Positions 26,121 to 34,566 of a DNA stretch of 64,000 nt are shown here, one piece after another (within the stretch, counting starts at the first letter, position 1; each line of letters begins with the position of its first letter). Source of the stretch: CAVSPO01 sp963730005 (GTDB lineage Bacteria; Actinomycetota; Actinomycetes; Propionibacteriales; Propionibacteriaceae); NCBI GenBank assembly GCA_963730005.1, contig CAVSPO010000014.1:194695-258694 (forward strand), written 5' to 3'. The position numbers were made by a program, and so were the translations under genes. Below the pieces are notes generated by a model, which saw nothing but the letters and a program-made list of their open reading frames with translations, made no database searches and was not told where the DNA came from.

Positions 26121-27113
26121 TCAGACCACGCTTCCCTCGAGCTCTTGCTGCTCATCCTGTACGAGACTGTGACGATCAGCGCTGCGGCGGAAGTACATCG
26201 CCAACAACGCGCCGGACAGGTTGTGCCAGATGGAGAACATTGCGCCCGGCAGTGCCGCCGCCGGGTTGAAGTACTGGGCTGCAAGGCCCGCGGCCAGACC
26301 CGAGTTCTGCATGCCCACCTCGATCGAGATGGTGCGCGCGGTCCGCACCGGCTGTTTGGTCAGGCGGGCAGCCAGGTAACCCAGCAGATAGCCGAGTCCG
26401 TTGTGCAGGACGACCGCCGCGAAGACGAGCAGACCGGCAGAGGCAACCTTGCTCGCCGAACCGCCGACGACTGCTGCCACCACTCCGGAGATCGCCACCA
26501 CCGAGATCCACGGCATGGCCGGCAGGATCGGGGTGAACACCTTCGGCAGCAGCCAGCGAAGCACCAGACCACCGACCACCGGGATCACGACGATCTTGAG
26601 GATGCTCACGGCCATGCCCTTCCCGTCAACCGGCATGTACTGGCCGGCCAGCAGGTAGGTGAGCGTCGGGGTGAGAATCGGTGCCAGCAACGTAGAGACG
26701 GAGGTCATCGTCACAGACAAGGCGGTGTCGGCCTTGGAAAGGTAGCTCACCACGTTGGACGACGTCCCGCCAGGGGCACAGCCGACCAGGATGACGCCAG
26801 CCGCAAGATCAGGTGGCAGCCTGAGCAGCCAGGCGACGAAGAGACCGAGCAGCGGCATGATCCCGTACTGGGCGACAACGCCGATCAGGATCGGCAGGGG
26901 CTTGGTGAAGACGATCTTGAAGTCCGGGAGAGTGAGCGTGATGCCCATGCCGAACATGATGATCATCAGCAGGGTGGTTACATGCGGCCCCATCAGGCGG
27001 GCGGTCGGCGCTTCGAAGTACCCGAAGAGTGCGGCGGCAAGAACAAGCAGGGGAAAGACCGTGACAGCGATGGTGGCGCTGCGGTCTTCCGCGGACAAAG
27101 TCGATTTGGTCAT
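26121..27113 (-). CDS. Bile acid:sodium symporter (BASS) family transporter
   Basis: 330 residues with nine to ten membrane helices. BASS signatures: MFGMGITLTLPDFK, ILVGCAPGGTSSNVVSYLSKAD (the crossover-helix sodium site) and ISIEVGMQNSGLAAGLA. Bacterial members move organic anions such as pantoate, pyruvate or keto acids with sodium. The long hydrophilic C-terminus ends EQQELEGSVV. No neighbour points to the substrate. Confidence 0.9.
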   Translation of the reverse strand: MTKSTLSAEDRSATIAVTVFPLLVLAAALFGYFEAPTARLMGPHVTTLLMIIMFGMGITLTLPDFKIVFTKPLPILIGVVAQYGIMPLLGLFVAWLLRLPPDLAAGVILVGCAPGGTSSNVVSYLSKADTALSVTMTSVSTLLAPILTPTLTYLLAGQYMPVDGKGMAVSILKIVVIPVVGGLVLRWLLPKVFTPILPAMPWISVVAISGVVAAVVGGSASKVASAGLLVFAAVVLHNGLGYLLGYLAARLTKQPVRTARTISIEVGMQNSGLAAGLAAQYFNPAAALPGAMFSIWHNLSGALLAMYFRRSADRHSLVQDEQQELEGSVV

Positions 27114-27218
27114 CGAGGAGTCTTACCGCAGGTGACCCAGGGATGATGCAGCCGTCTCGCCATGCAGGCGCTGTCCGTCCCTGGCCAGTCGCGCAGTCTC
27201 CCAGGGTGTACTCGTCGG

Positions 27219-28220
27219 TCAGGCCGGCCGCTTGCCGTTGCCGGCAGCACCGGACGTCAGGCCGGTCCTGGCAGTGGCCACTGCCAGATCGGCCAGATCA
27301 TCGGCACTCAGACCCGGCCAGCCATGGACCATGTCGACGTGGGCGGTGGGCAGCTTCGACTTGCCGTACCGTGCCCCGAGCAACCCCCCAGCGACGGCGG
27401 CCACGGTGTCGGTGTCGTCGCCGAGCGAAATGGCGACCTGCAGCGCCCGTTCGACATGATCACAACCGCCGGTGCCGTCGTCGGTCGAGGTGATGGCCCA
27501 CCAGGCCGACTCAAGTGCGGTCACTATGAAGCCGTTGGGGGTCAGTTCCTCGGTGTTGCCGCGCTCAGCAGTCTCCAACACGCCTTCCCACGTCGCGCGA
27601 CGCGCGTCGGGCAGCAGATCGAGGCCACCTGCCAGATCAAAGCGGCCTTCGACGACTGCGACGCGAACTGCTTCTGACCACAGCACACAAGCCTCGGCCG
27701 CGCGGGGATCTGCATGGGTGAGCTGCGCGACCGTGCGGGCGGCGCGAGCGGTCACCTGACGATCGTCGAGCCTGGTCAGGCCTACGACGGAGGTGCGCAT
27801 CAACGCCCCGTTGCCCGCACCCCGCTGGGTGCGTGCCTGGAAAGCTTCCGCGGCCTCCCGGCAGGCCATGCCTGGCAGCGCTGGAGACCGCCAAGCCTCG
27901 TCCAGAACTGCCCGGGTGGACACTCCAATGTCGGTGGCACCGGTGTCGGCCCAGTCGTGGAACGCGGCGGCGATGGCATTGAGAGCCTGGATACCGGACA
28001 GGTCGGCTCCGGTTGCGGCAACCCGGGCAACGCAGATCGCCATCTGGGTGTCATCAGACCATTCGCCTGGCTCGTATGGGCCGAGGCCGCCGCCGATCAT
28101 CCTCGCCGCACCGGCTTCGATCCGCGGGCCGAACTCGTACGGCACCCCCAAGGCGTCCCCGATTGCCTGGCCGACAAGCACTCCGGCGACGCGGTCGAGT
28201 TGAACAGGGCTGAGATCCAT
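27219..28220 (-). CDS. ADP-ribosylglycohydrolase (DraG/ARH family)
   Basis: 333 residues from ATG 28220. Binuclear magnesium site motifs: GVLVGQAIGDALGVPYEFG near the start, EWSDDTQMAI, and SLGDDTDTVAAVAGGLLGA near the end. The all-helical family removes ADP-ribose from proteins or hydrolyses related compounds. No ADP-ribosyltransferase gene is adjacent. The longer upstream frame lacks family similarity and was not used. Confidence 0.88.
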   Translation of the reverse strand: MDLSPVQLDRVAGVLVGQAIGDALGVPYEFGPRIEAGAARMIGGGLGPYEPGEWSDDTQMAICVARVAATGADLSGIQALNAIAAAFHDWADTGATDIGVSTRAVLDEAWRSPALPGMACREAAEAFQARTQRGAGNGALMRTSVVGLTRLDDRQVTARAARTVAQLTHADPRAAEACVLWSEAVRVAVVEGRFDLAGGLDLLPDARRATWEGVLETAERGNTEELTPNGFIVTALESAWWAITSTDDGTGGCDHVERALQVAISLGDDTDTVAAVAGGLLGARYGKSKLPTAHVDMVHGWPGLSADDLADLAVATARTGLTSGAAGNGKRPA

Positions 28221-28415
28221 GAGCGTCTTTCTGTTCTGGCGGTGGCCTCCGGGTTGTCCAGGGGCGCGGGCCGTCCACCAACGTACCTTGCCGGAAGGGC
28301 GTTGGTGCCCAGCTCCAGGACCGCGGTGGCGTGGGCTGCACGTCGAACCAGGTCCCGATCGCGGCCGCCGACACGACGGTCTGCCGGCTGGGTGATCACA
28401 GTCGGCGCGCACCGG

Positions 28416-29702
28416 TCAGGCGGTGCTGGATCTTGAGCGGCGCATCCGGCGTCCCAACAGCCACGCGACGCAGCCGCACGCGAGATAGGCCGTGGCAATG
28501 AGGCAGAACCCCGCCGTGAAACCCCCGGTGGCGTCCACGAGCCTGCCCACCACTGCCGGACCGATCGCGAATCCGAGGTACATCCCTGTCGCGACCAGGC
28601 CGGACGCAAGCCCCACCAGGCGCGATGGCACGACGCTGACGATTCCCGAATTGATGACGACGTTGGCCGCCAGCGGCAGCGCGGCGTGCAACGCCACGCC
28701 GGCCCACATCAGGGAGCTGGCCTGCAGCCGCTCGGCGGCGATGAGGAAGAGGAGCCCCAGGATGCCCCCGAGACTCATCAACTGGATGAGCGGGGCGGGC
28801 TGGCCGAGCCGGCCGGCGACCTTGCCCCAGCCGATGCGGCTGAAGAGACCGATCACGCCGATCACCCCGAGCACCAAACCTGCCCTTTGCACGGAGTAGT
28901 CGAGCGCACGCACGGCGAACAGCGACGCGTAGGCGTTCACGCCCTGCGTCCCCACGGCGTTGAGGAACGAGGTGACCGTGAACAGCCAGACCACTGCCGG
29001 GACACGGGGTTCGGGGGCCGTCGCGTGGCTGCCCACCGGAGCCGAGTCAGGCAGCCCCGCGGCGACCCGGGTCGTGCCAGCCGTTGAGCCATGGTCAAGG
29101 CGGCTCAGCACGATCCAGGCGATCACGATCATCGGGAGGCACAGTGCCGCGCCGAGCAGGGCGGCTCCCCGCCAGCCGGCTGTCACACCCACCAGTGGGA
29201 ACGTCAGCCCGGCGACGAGCAGACCCAGCTGGACGCCTGACTGCTTCCAGCCCATCCAGGTGGCGCGTTGTGTCTCGGGCACCTTGCGGGCGATGATCCG
29301 GTTGGTCACCGGGTTGGAGAACGCCTGGGCGGGACCCGCGATGAGCGCAGCCACGATGAGCACCCAGTACGCCTGGTGACTGGCGCTCACCAGGAAAGCT
29401 GCCATGATCCCGGCAAGGATCAATGCCAGTTGCACGCGCGTGGGGATGCGATCTGCGAGCACCCCGAGGAACGTCGCGGTGACGCTGGCGCTGAGGAACA
29501 CAGTGGTGATGATGTAGCCGAACTGGCCGTCGGTGATGCCGTAGCTGTCGACGATCTGTGCGCTCATCGAACCCAGCCCGAAGTTGAAAACCGGGCCGGC
29601 CGCCATCGCCGCCATGAGTACCACCAGCAGCATGCCGTGAGCTCGGGCGGGCTGGGGGTCGGGCAGGTCCGCCAGCCTGGGTGCTCCGTCCTGGGGTGAC
29701 AC
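28416..29702 (-). CDS. MFS transporter
   Basis: 428 residues, GTG start, twelve hydrophobic segments. The MFS loop motif appears as GVLADRIPTRVQ between helices 2 and 3, repeated weakly as GWGKVAGRLGQP in the second half. The start lies 4 bases after the stop of the WS/DGAT gene, so the two are likely co-transcribed; export or import of a lipid-related or other small molecule cannot be told. 195 noncoding bases separate it from the ARH gene. Confidence 0.88.
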   Translation of the reverse strand: MSPQDGAPRLADLPDPQPARAHGMLLVVLMAAMAAGPVFNFGLGSMSAQIVDSYGITDGQFGYIITTVFLSASVTATFLGVLADRIPTRVQLALILAGIMAAFLVSASHQAYWVLIVAALIAGPAQAFSNPVTNRIIARKVPETQRATWMGWKQSGVQLGLLVAGLTFPLVGVTAGWRGAALLGAALCLPMIVIAWIVLSRLDHGSTAGTTRVAAGLPDSAPVGSHATAPEPRVPAVVWLFTVTSFLNAVGTQGVNAYASLFAVRALDYSVQRAGLVLGVIGVIGLFSRIGWGKVAGRLGQPAPLIQLMSLGGILGLLFLIAAERLQASSLMWAGVALHAALPLAANVVINSGIVSVVPSRLVGLASGLVATGMYLGFAIGPAVVGRLVDATGGFTAGFCLIATAYLACGCVAWLLGRRMRRSRSSTA

Positions 29703-29706
29703 GGCG

Positions 29707-30975
29707 TCAGGCGAGGTCAGCGATCCTGGTGAGTTCCTCGCTCAGGCTGCGGCCCAGCTGGGCCACATCCAGCGCTTCCGCATCGACGTGGACGGTGCAA
29801 CTCAGACGTCCGGCATAGGAAAAGCCTGACACGCCAAGGCGCACATTGCCCTGGATCTGGGTGACCGGCCAGGCGTGAGCAAGGGGTGCGCCCGCCAGGA
29901 GCAGGGGTTCGGCCGGCCCGCGGACGCTGCTGACGAACAGGGCGACGAAGCGTTGGCGTCGGGCCAGATGCGCGAGGAGTCGAGATCCCCAGCGGGTGCG
30001 GGTGAGTTCGTAACTGCCTTGGGAACGTGCCTCGTCCTTGGCCGCCATGGTCAGCTTCGCGATCCTGGCAACCCTGTTGGACGGTTCGAGGTCGTCGATG
30101 GGCAGTGGGACGAGCATCACGCCGACCGCGTTGCCCGAGTTGCCCCGGTCGGGCAACGCGACCGGGACACTGGCCGGCAGCGTCGGGGGCAGTGGCTCGC
30201 CCAAGCCTCGCAGGGCGGCCATGGTGGCGGCGTTGACAGCGGCGAGCAGGGCGTCGTTCACTGTGCCGCCGGCTGTCTTGGCGCCGTGCGCCAGACGGGC
30301 CAGGTCCACTTCAACGAAGGCCACCCCGTGGTGCCTGCTGATCGGGCCCAGCAGTGCGGTTGCCGGGACGGTGGTTCGGAACATCGCTGTCAATCGCGAG
30401 ACGCTGAGGGCCAGCCGTCGCCACGGTGGCTGTCGGACCGCTGCCGGACGACGTGTCGCCGAGGGTTCGGCAGCGGGCCTGTCGGGGGAGTCGAACAGCC
30501 GTCTGACCAGAGCAACCGTTGCGACCCCGTCTGCAATCGCGTGGTGGACGCGCAGCACGATGCCCGTCCCTTCCGGGCTTGCGCCTGGCACCACCAGCAA
30601 CTCCCACCCGGGACGGTCACTGGGCATCATGGTGGTCATCAAGGCGGCGCACAGGCCGGCCAGGCCTTCGCTTCCGGAAACCGGCTCAGCCTGACGGACG
30701 TGCCACGTCAGGTCGGGTCGGGAGGGTTCCCAGACCAGACGCCGTCCTGACGTGCCGACGCGCTGGTTGAACCGCTGCAAGCCGGGGTCGTCGTCCAACC
30801 GCATGGCGATGAAGGCGCGCAGTCGAGCCAAGTCGGCGGAGCCGTCCGCGCCGACAAAACCGCCGCGGCCAAGGAGCCCGGCCATCAGGAACACGTTGAC
30901 CTGGTCCTCGGCATCGATCATGACGTTGGACGCATCGGCGGCAGTGAGTCGCTCGACCGGACTGCTGTTCCTCAT
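29707..30975 (-). CDS. WS/DGAT-type acyltransferase
   Basis: 422 residues from ATG 30975 preceded by AGGAG. The catalytic HHxxxDG motif reads VHHAIADGVA; NDALLAAVNAA and SNVRGP-like VSSVRGPAEPL match conserved blocks of the family. These enzymes join acyl-CoA to long-chain or glycerol acceptors to make wax esters or triacylglycerol. It follows pafA on the same strand after 214 noncoding bases; operon with the MFS gene. Confidence 0.88.
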   Translation of the reverse strand: MRNSSPVERLTAADASNVMIDAEDQVNVFLMAGLLGRGGFVGADGSADLARLRAFIAMRLDDDPGLQRFNQRVGTSGRRLVWEPSRPDLTWHVRQAEPVSGSEGLAGLCAALMTTMMPSDRPGWELLVVPGASPEGTGIVLRVHHAIADGVATVALVRRLFDSPDRPAAEPSATRRPAAVRQPPWRRLALSVSRLTAMFRTTVPATALLGPISRHHGVAFVEVDLARLAHGAKTAGGTVNDALLAAVNAATMAALRGLGEPLPPTLPASVPVALPDRGNSGNAVGVMLVPLPIDDLEPSNRVARIAKLTMAAKDEARSQGSYELTRTRWGSRLLAHLARRQRFVALFVSSVRGPAEPLLLAGAPLAHAWPVTQIQGNVRLGVSGFSYAGRLSCTVHVDAEALDVAQLGRSLSEELTRIADLA

Positions 30976-31189
30976 TGACGCTCCTGGAGTGCGCGTGGAC
31001 GGTTTGGTGGTTGGAACCTTACTCAGCCGCTGTGACAGGCAGGGCATCGGCAACCTGACCGCCAGAGTCATCGACCGACGCGCGCCACACTGTTGTCCGA
31101 GGACAGTCGCCGGGAGCTGCGGCGAGCGCATGTTGCCGTACCCGCCGCGACACCCCCTGCCGCGAAGAGCCTCTCGAAGAGCGGTGTGT

Positions 31190-32647
31190 TCAGAGAGCGC
31201 CCAATCCCAGCTGCAGCCAACCAAGACCGGAGCGACCACCGGGAAACTGGGGTAGCGAGGTCCGCATCTCCTCCACCAAGTCGTCAACCTGAGGGTTGTG
31301 GGACTCGAAGGCGTCGATCAGGTCGATCTGGGGACGAGGCGGAGAATCCAGCCGCACGTGTGTCCAGCCCAGGCTGCCCTGCATGCCGCAGTCCTCCAGG
31401 GCTGCCGCGAACTTGCCGCGAACAGCCGCCCGGGTGTCCGCCGGGGGAGTGGTGACGGCGTTCTCGACATCAGCCGCGGTGAGGTAGGAGGACATGATCT
31501 TGGCGGCACGTAGCTTGTCTGCCAGCCCGTGCTGTGCTGAGAGGTCGTGGTAGGCCAGCTCGACGCGTTTCGCGAGCGGATCGTGCCATCCTTTGCCCTG
31601 TCGGTCGACGTAGCTGCCAATCAGCGAACGCTTGATCACCCAGTCGAGTTCGCCCGCCACCGGGCTGACGTCACCGGTGCGCAGCGCGTCGATGGCCCGT
31701 CGGGCAAGAACGAGCGCGCCGTCGATCCCGTGGTCCAGTTCTGTGTCGACGCGGCCGCTGGCGCGGAATACCTCGCAGCGTTCCAGGATCGCCTCGAGCA
31801 CATCCAGGGCCCGGTAATGGCGTCCATCGGCCAACGTCGTGTGGGCGTCCGGTTCAAGGTCGTGCAGGGTGGCGATGGGGTCCTGGAGCTCAAGGGAGGC
31901 AAGGCTCTGACCACCCTCGATGTAATCCAGCACCGCCATGGTGAGCCCCATCTTGAGGGCTGTCGTCACGTCCGACACATTCGAGTCGCCGTAGATCACC
32001 TGCAGACGGGCGAACTTCGACGCATCAGCATGGGCCTCCTCACGAGTGACGATCATCGGCCGTTCCTTGGTCGGATCCGGCGATGTGACGTTCTGGATCA
32101 TGGGCGCACGGGTGGACAGCCGGAACCTCGCCGGGCCGTCCTCCGGCTGCGCCACGTGCCCACCGCCGGTGAGGATCGGGCGGGTGGCCATGAACGCGAT
32201 CAGCCCGGGATCCAGCTGGTCCACGGTGGACCTTGAGACCTGGTAGTTCTCGTGACAGCCGAAGGTCGCCCCGAGCGCGTCCCGATTGTTCTTGACGATG
32301 TGGATCCGCGCCTGCACGCCCCGTTCCAGGAGTGAGGCGTTGGCGCGCTCGGTCATCGCCCGAAGGATCGACTCGCCAGCCCTGTCCTGGGCGACCACAT
32401 CGTGGATGGAGCGGCATTCGGCGGTCGCGTACTCGGGGTGTGAGCCCAAGTCGACGTACAGGCGCCCGCCGTTGGGCAGGAACCGGTTTCGTGCCCGATA
32501 TTCCTGGGGCGTGCCCCGGTAGAGTTCAGCCACCGCCTCGGGAGGAGCAATCGGATTCTCGGTGCCCGGAGGCATCGGCACCGTGTGGGCAGAAACGATG
32601 GCGAATTCGGTCTCAAGGCCGATGATCCGGCCGGGAGAACCGGCCAC
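31190..32647 (-). CDS. pafA: Pup--protein ligase PafA
   Basis: 485 residues, GTG start sharing one base with the pup stop (TAGTG). Glutamine-synthetase-like ligase: IIGLETEFAIVS at the start, LYVDLGSHPEYATAEC (conserved Asp), IVKNNRDALGATFGCHENYQ, IVTREEAHADASKFARL and DWVIKRSLIGSY. It activates the C-terminal glutamate of Pup with ATP and attaches it to substrate lysines. Slightly longer than the mycobacterial protein (~452). Dop and PafA were separated by the Dop-only loop, absent here, and by PafA's TAEC and DWVIKR. Confidence 0.96.
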   Translation of the reverse strand: MAGSPGRIIGLETEFAIVSAHTVPMPPGTENPIAPPEAVAELYRGTPQEYRARNRFLPNGGRLYVDLGSHPEYATAECRSIHDVVAQDRAGESILRAMTERANASLLERGVQARIHIVKNNRDALGATFGCHENYQVSRSTVDQLDPGLIAFMATRPILTGGGHVAQPEDGPARFRLSTRAPMIQNVTSPDPTKERPMIVTREEAHADASKFARLQVIYGDSNVSDVTTALKMGLTMAVLDYIEGGQSLASLELQDPIATLHDLEPDAHTTLADGRHYRALDVLEAILERCEVFRASGRVDTELDHGIDGALVLARRAIDALRTGDVSPVAGELDWVIKRSLIGSYVDRQGKGWHDPLAKRVELAYHDLSAQHGLADKLRAAKIMSSYLTAADVENAVTTPPADTRAAVRGKFAAALEDCGMQGSLGWTHVRLDSPPRPQIDLIDAFESHNPQVDDLVEEMRTSLPQFPGGRSGLGWLQLGLGAL

Positions 32648-32835
32648 TACTGCCCACCCTCCTGGACGAAGCCCTGCACGAAGGTCAGGGCGTTCTCCTC
32701 AAGGATGTCGTCGATGTCGGACAGGATCGACGTGAAGTCCTGTCCGGCGCCTGCTGGCGCGGGGGGCGCGGGCGGCGGTTCAACGGGTTCGGAATCGCCG
32801 CCGGGACGGTGGCGCTGGACCTGGTCCTCGCTCAT
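32647..32835 (-). CDS. pup: Prokaryotic ubiquitin-like protein Pup
   Basis: 62 residues. Disordered Pro-rich N-half, then the helix-forming ILSDIDDILEENALTFVQGFVQEGGQ region (shown here in part). It ends Gly-Gly-Gln, so Dop must deamidate the last residue before ligation. An ATP-dependent tag placed on lysines. It lies 60 bases after dop and overlaps pafA by 1 base, leaving no room for prcBA. Confidence 0.97.
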   Translation of the reverse strand: MSEDQVQRHRPGGDSEPVEPPPAPPAPAGAGQDFTSILSDIDDILEENALTFVQGFVQEGGQ

Positions 32836-32895
32836 GAGCGTGTCCTTCCTTGTGGGCTGTGACTTGCCCGGTTGTGCTGAGTTGAGTGCGGTCTG

Positions 32896-34566
32896 TTATT
32901 TGCCGGTCAGTTTGGCGACAAGATCGGCCAGGTCATCGGTGCTGTCGAGCAGCTGCGAGATCTTTGCTTTGGTGCCGCCGAGTGCGTTGGCCATCGGGAT
33001 GCGAACCATGCCGCTGCCCAACCAGTCGTTGCTTCGTCGTGAGGCTGGTTGGCCCGGTTCAGCGGCCAGATCGACCACCACCGACTGCCATCCCGCAGAG
33101 TAGATGCGGTCCGGGTAGCGGCGCAGCAGTTCCCCGCGGAACCACGCCCGGGTGTCCTCGGGCGGGAAGAACTCAGCGCTCGCCACTTCGGCGGCAGACA
33201 CGACGTCCTCCAGTCGACCGATCGCCCGCAGCCGCCCGGCGAGGGAGCGGCCCGGCCGCAAGTCCGCCCACTGCAGGTCCATGGCCCGCAGCTCGGGGGA
33301 CGCCCAGCCCAGGCCGTCGCGAGCCTTGCGAGCCTCGAGCAACGCCAGCTTGGCTGCCCATTCGACCTTGTCGGAGGCGTGCTGCCACCCGAGGGCCAGG
33401 CTGTCGAGGGTGGACTCCCAGCGCATCAGCACATCACTGGTGTCGGCGTCGAGGCCGTCACCGAAGACGTCGCCCAGATCCTTCTTCACGTAGTCGAGGT
33501 AGACCCGCAGGATCTCCAGCGCGGTGCGCTGGGCGCCGTCGACGCACTGCAGCGGCACCGACAAGGTCAGGTCGCGGGACACGCGTTTGATGTCGCCGAC
33601 GGGATCCGCCAGCTCCAGGGCTGCCCATTCGTCAGGCAACCCGTGACGCTCCAGCACGCCCAGCACCAGGCTCATGCTGCCCAGCTTCAGCAATGTGGTG
33701 GCTGGAGCGCAGTTCGCGTCACTGGTGATCACGTGCAGCCGGCGCCACTTCCGGGAGTCGACATGCGGCTCGTCCCGGGTGTTGAAGATCGGGCGGTTCA
33801 AGGTGGTCTGGATGCCTACCACGGTCTCCACGTAGTCGGCCCGCTGGAAGATCTGGAACCCCGGCTCGGCGGAGGTGGGGCCCAGGCCGACCCGGCCGGC
33901 GCCGATCATGATCTGACGGGTGACGAAGAACGGCACCAGGGCAGCGATCAGGGTCTCGACCGGGACCGCCCGGTCGACGGTGTAGTTCTCGTGGCAGCCG
34001 TAGGCTGAGCCCTTGCCATCGACGTTGTTCTTGTACACCACGACTTCGGGCGAGCCGCCTTCGACCAGGGTGTCCATCGCCCTCGCCATGATCAGGTCAC
34101 CGGCCAGGTCAACCCGCACTGCCTGGCGTGGGGTGGTGGTCTCGGGAGTGGCGTACTCAGGGTGGCCGTGGTCGATGTAGAGGCGGGCACCGTTGGGCAG
34201 CACCGTGGAGGTGCCCCGTGCCGCCATCCGTTCCAGTGCAGTCAGCCTCGGAGCCGCCTCCGGCTTGCGGCCGGGGGCACCCAGCGGATCCTCAACGCGA
34301 GGGCCTGACGGTGCCGCATGGTCGGGGTCGTCGGTCAGCAACGAGGGATCGACCTCGTCACGGTCGTGGATGTAGCCACGGACGTCCTGCAACGGCCGTT
34401 CGCCTTCGAAATCCCAGCGGACGTCGGACGGCAGGTTGCGCGCCCGCAGTTCACCGGCATAGGCCGAGATGATCCGGTTGGCGAGCTCGCGGGAGTCGAG
34501 CTCGCTGTGACCGGGACAGAGGATCCCGTATTCGTACTCAATGCCCATCACTCGTCGCACGCTCAT
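32896..34566 (-). CDS. dop: Pup deamidase/depupylase Dop
   Basis: 556 residues. MGIEYEYGILCPG opening, LYIDHGHPEYATPE, VVYKNNVDGKGSAYGCHENYT, FNTRDEPHVDSRKWRRL. A long loop of ~60 residues between the first strands (GYIHDRDEVDPS to MAARGTSTV) is the Dop-loop that PafA lacks. It converts Pup-Gln to Pup-Glu and removes Pup from targets. ATG is 7 bases past the frame-corrected arc stop and overlaps the frameshifted arc stop. Confidence 0.96.
   Translation of the reverse strand: MSVRRVMGIEYEYGILCPGHSELDSRELANRIISAYAGELRARNLPSDVRWDFEGERPLQDVRGYIHDRDEVDPSLLTDDPDHAAPSGPRVEDPLGAPGRKPEAAPRLTALERMAARGTSTVLPNGARLYIDHGHPEYATPETTTPRQAVRVDLAGDLIMARAMDTLVEGGSPEVVVYKNNVDGKGSAYGCHENYTVDRAVPVETLIAALVPFFVTRQIMIGAGRVGLGPTSAEPGFQIFQRADYVETVVGIQTTLNRPIFNTRDEPHVDSRKWRRLHVITSDANCAPATTLLKLGSMSLVLGVLERHGLPDEWAALELADPVGDIKRVSRDLTLSVPLQCVDGAQRTALEILRVYLDYVKKDLGDVFGDGLDADTSDVLMRWESTLDSLALGWQHASDKVEWAAKLALLEARKARDGLGWASPELRAMDLQWADLRPGRSLAGRLRAIGRLEDVVSAAEVASAEFFPPEDTRAWFRGELLRRYPDRIYSAGWQSVVVDLAAEPGQPASRRSNDWLGSGMVRIPMANALGGTKAKISQLLDSTDDLADLVAKLTGK

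Noticed and set aside
30976..31287. N-terminal extension of the WS/DGAT protein into pafA
   Set aside because: About 100 extra residues overlap the pafA 3' end and lack similarity; ATG 30975 follows AGGAG.
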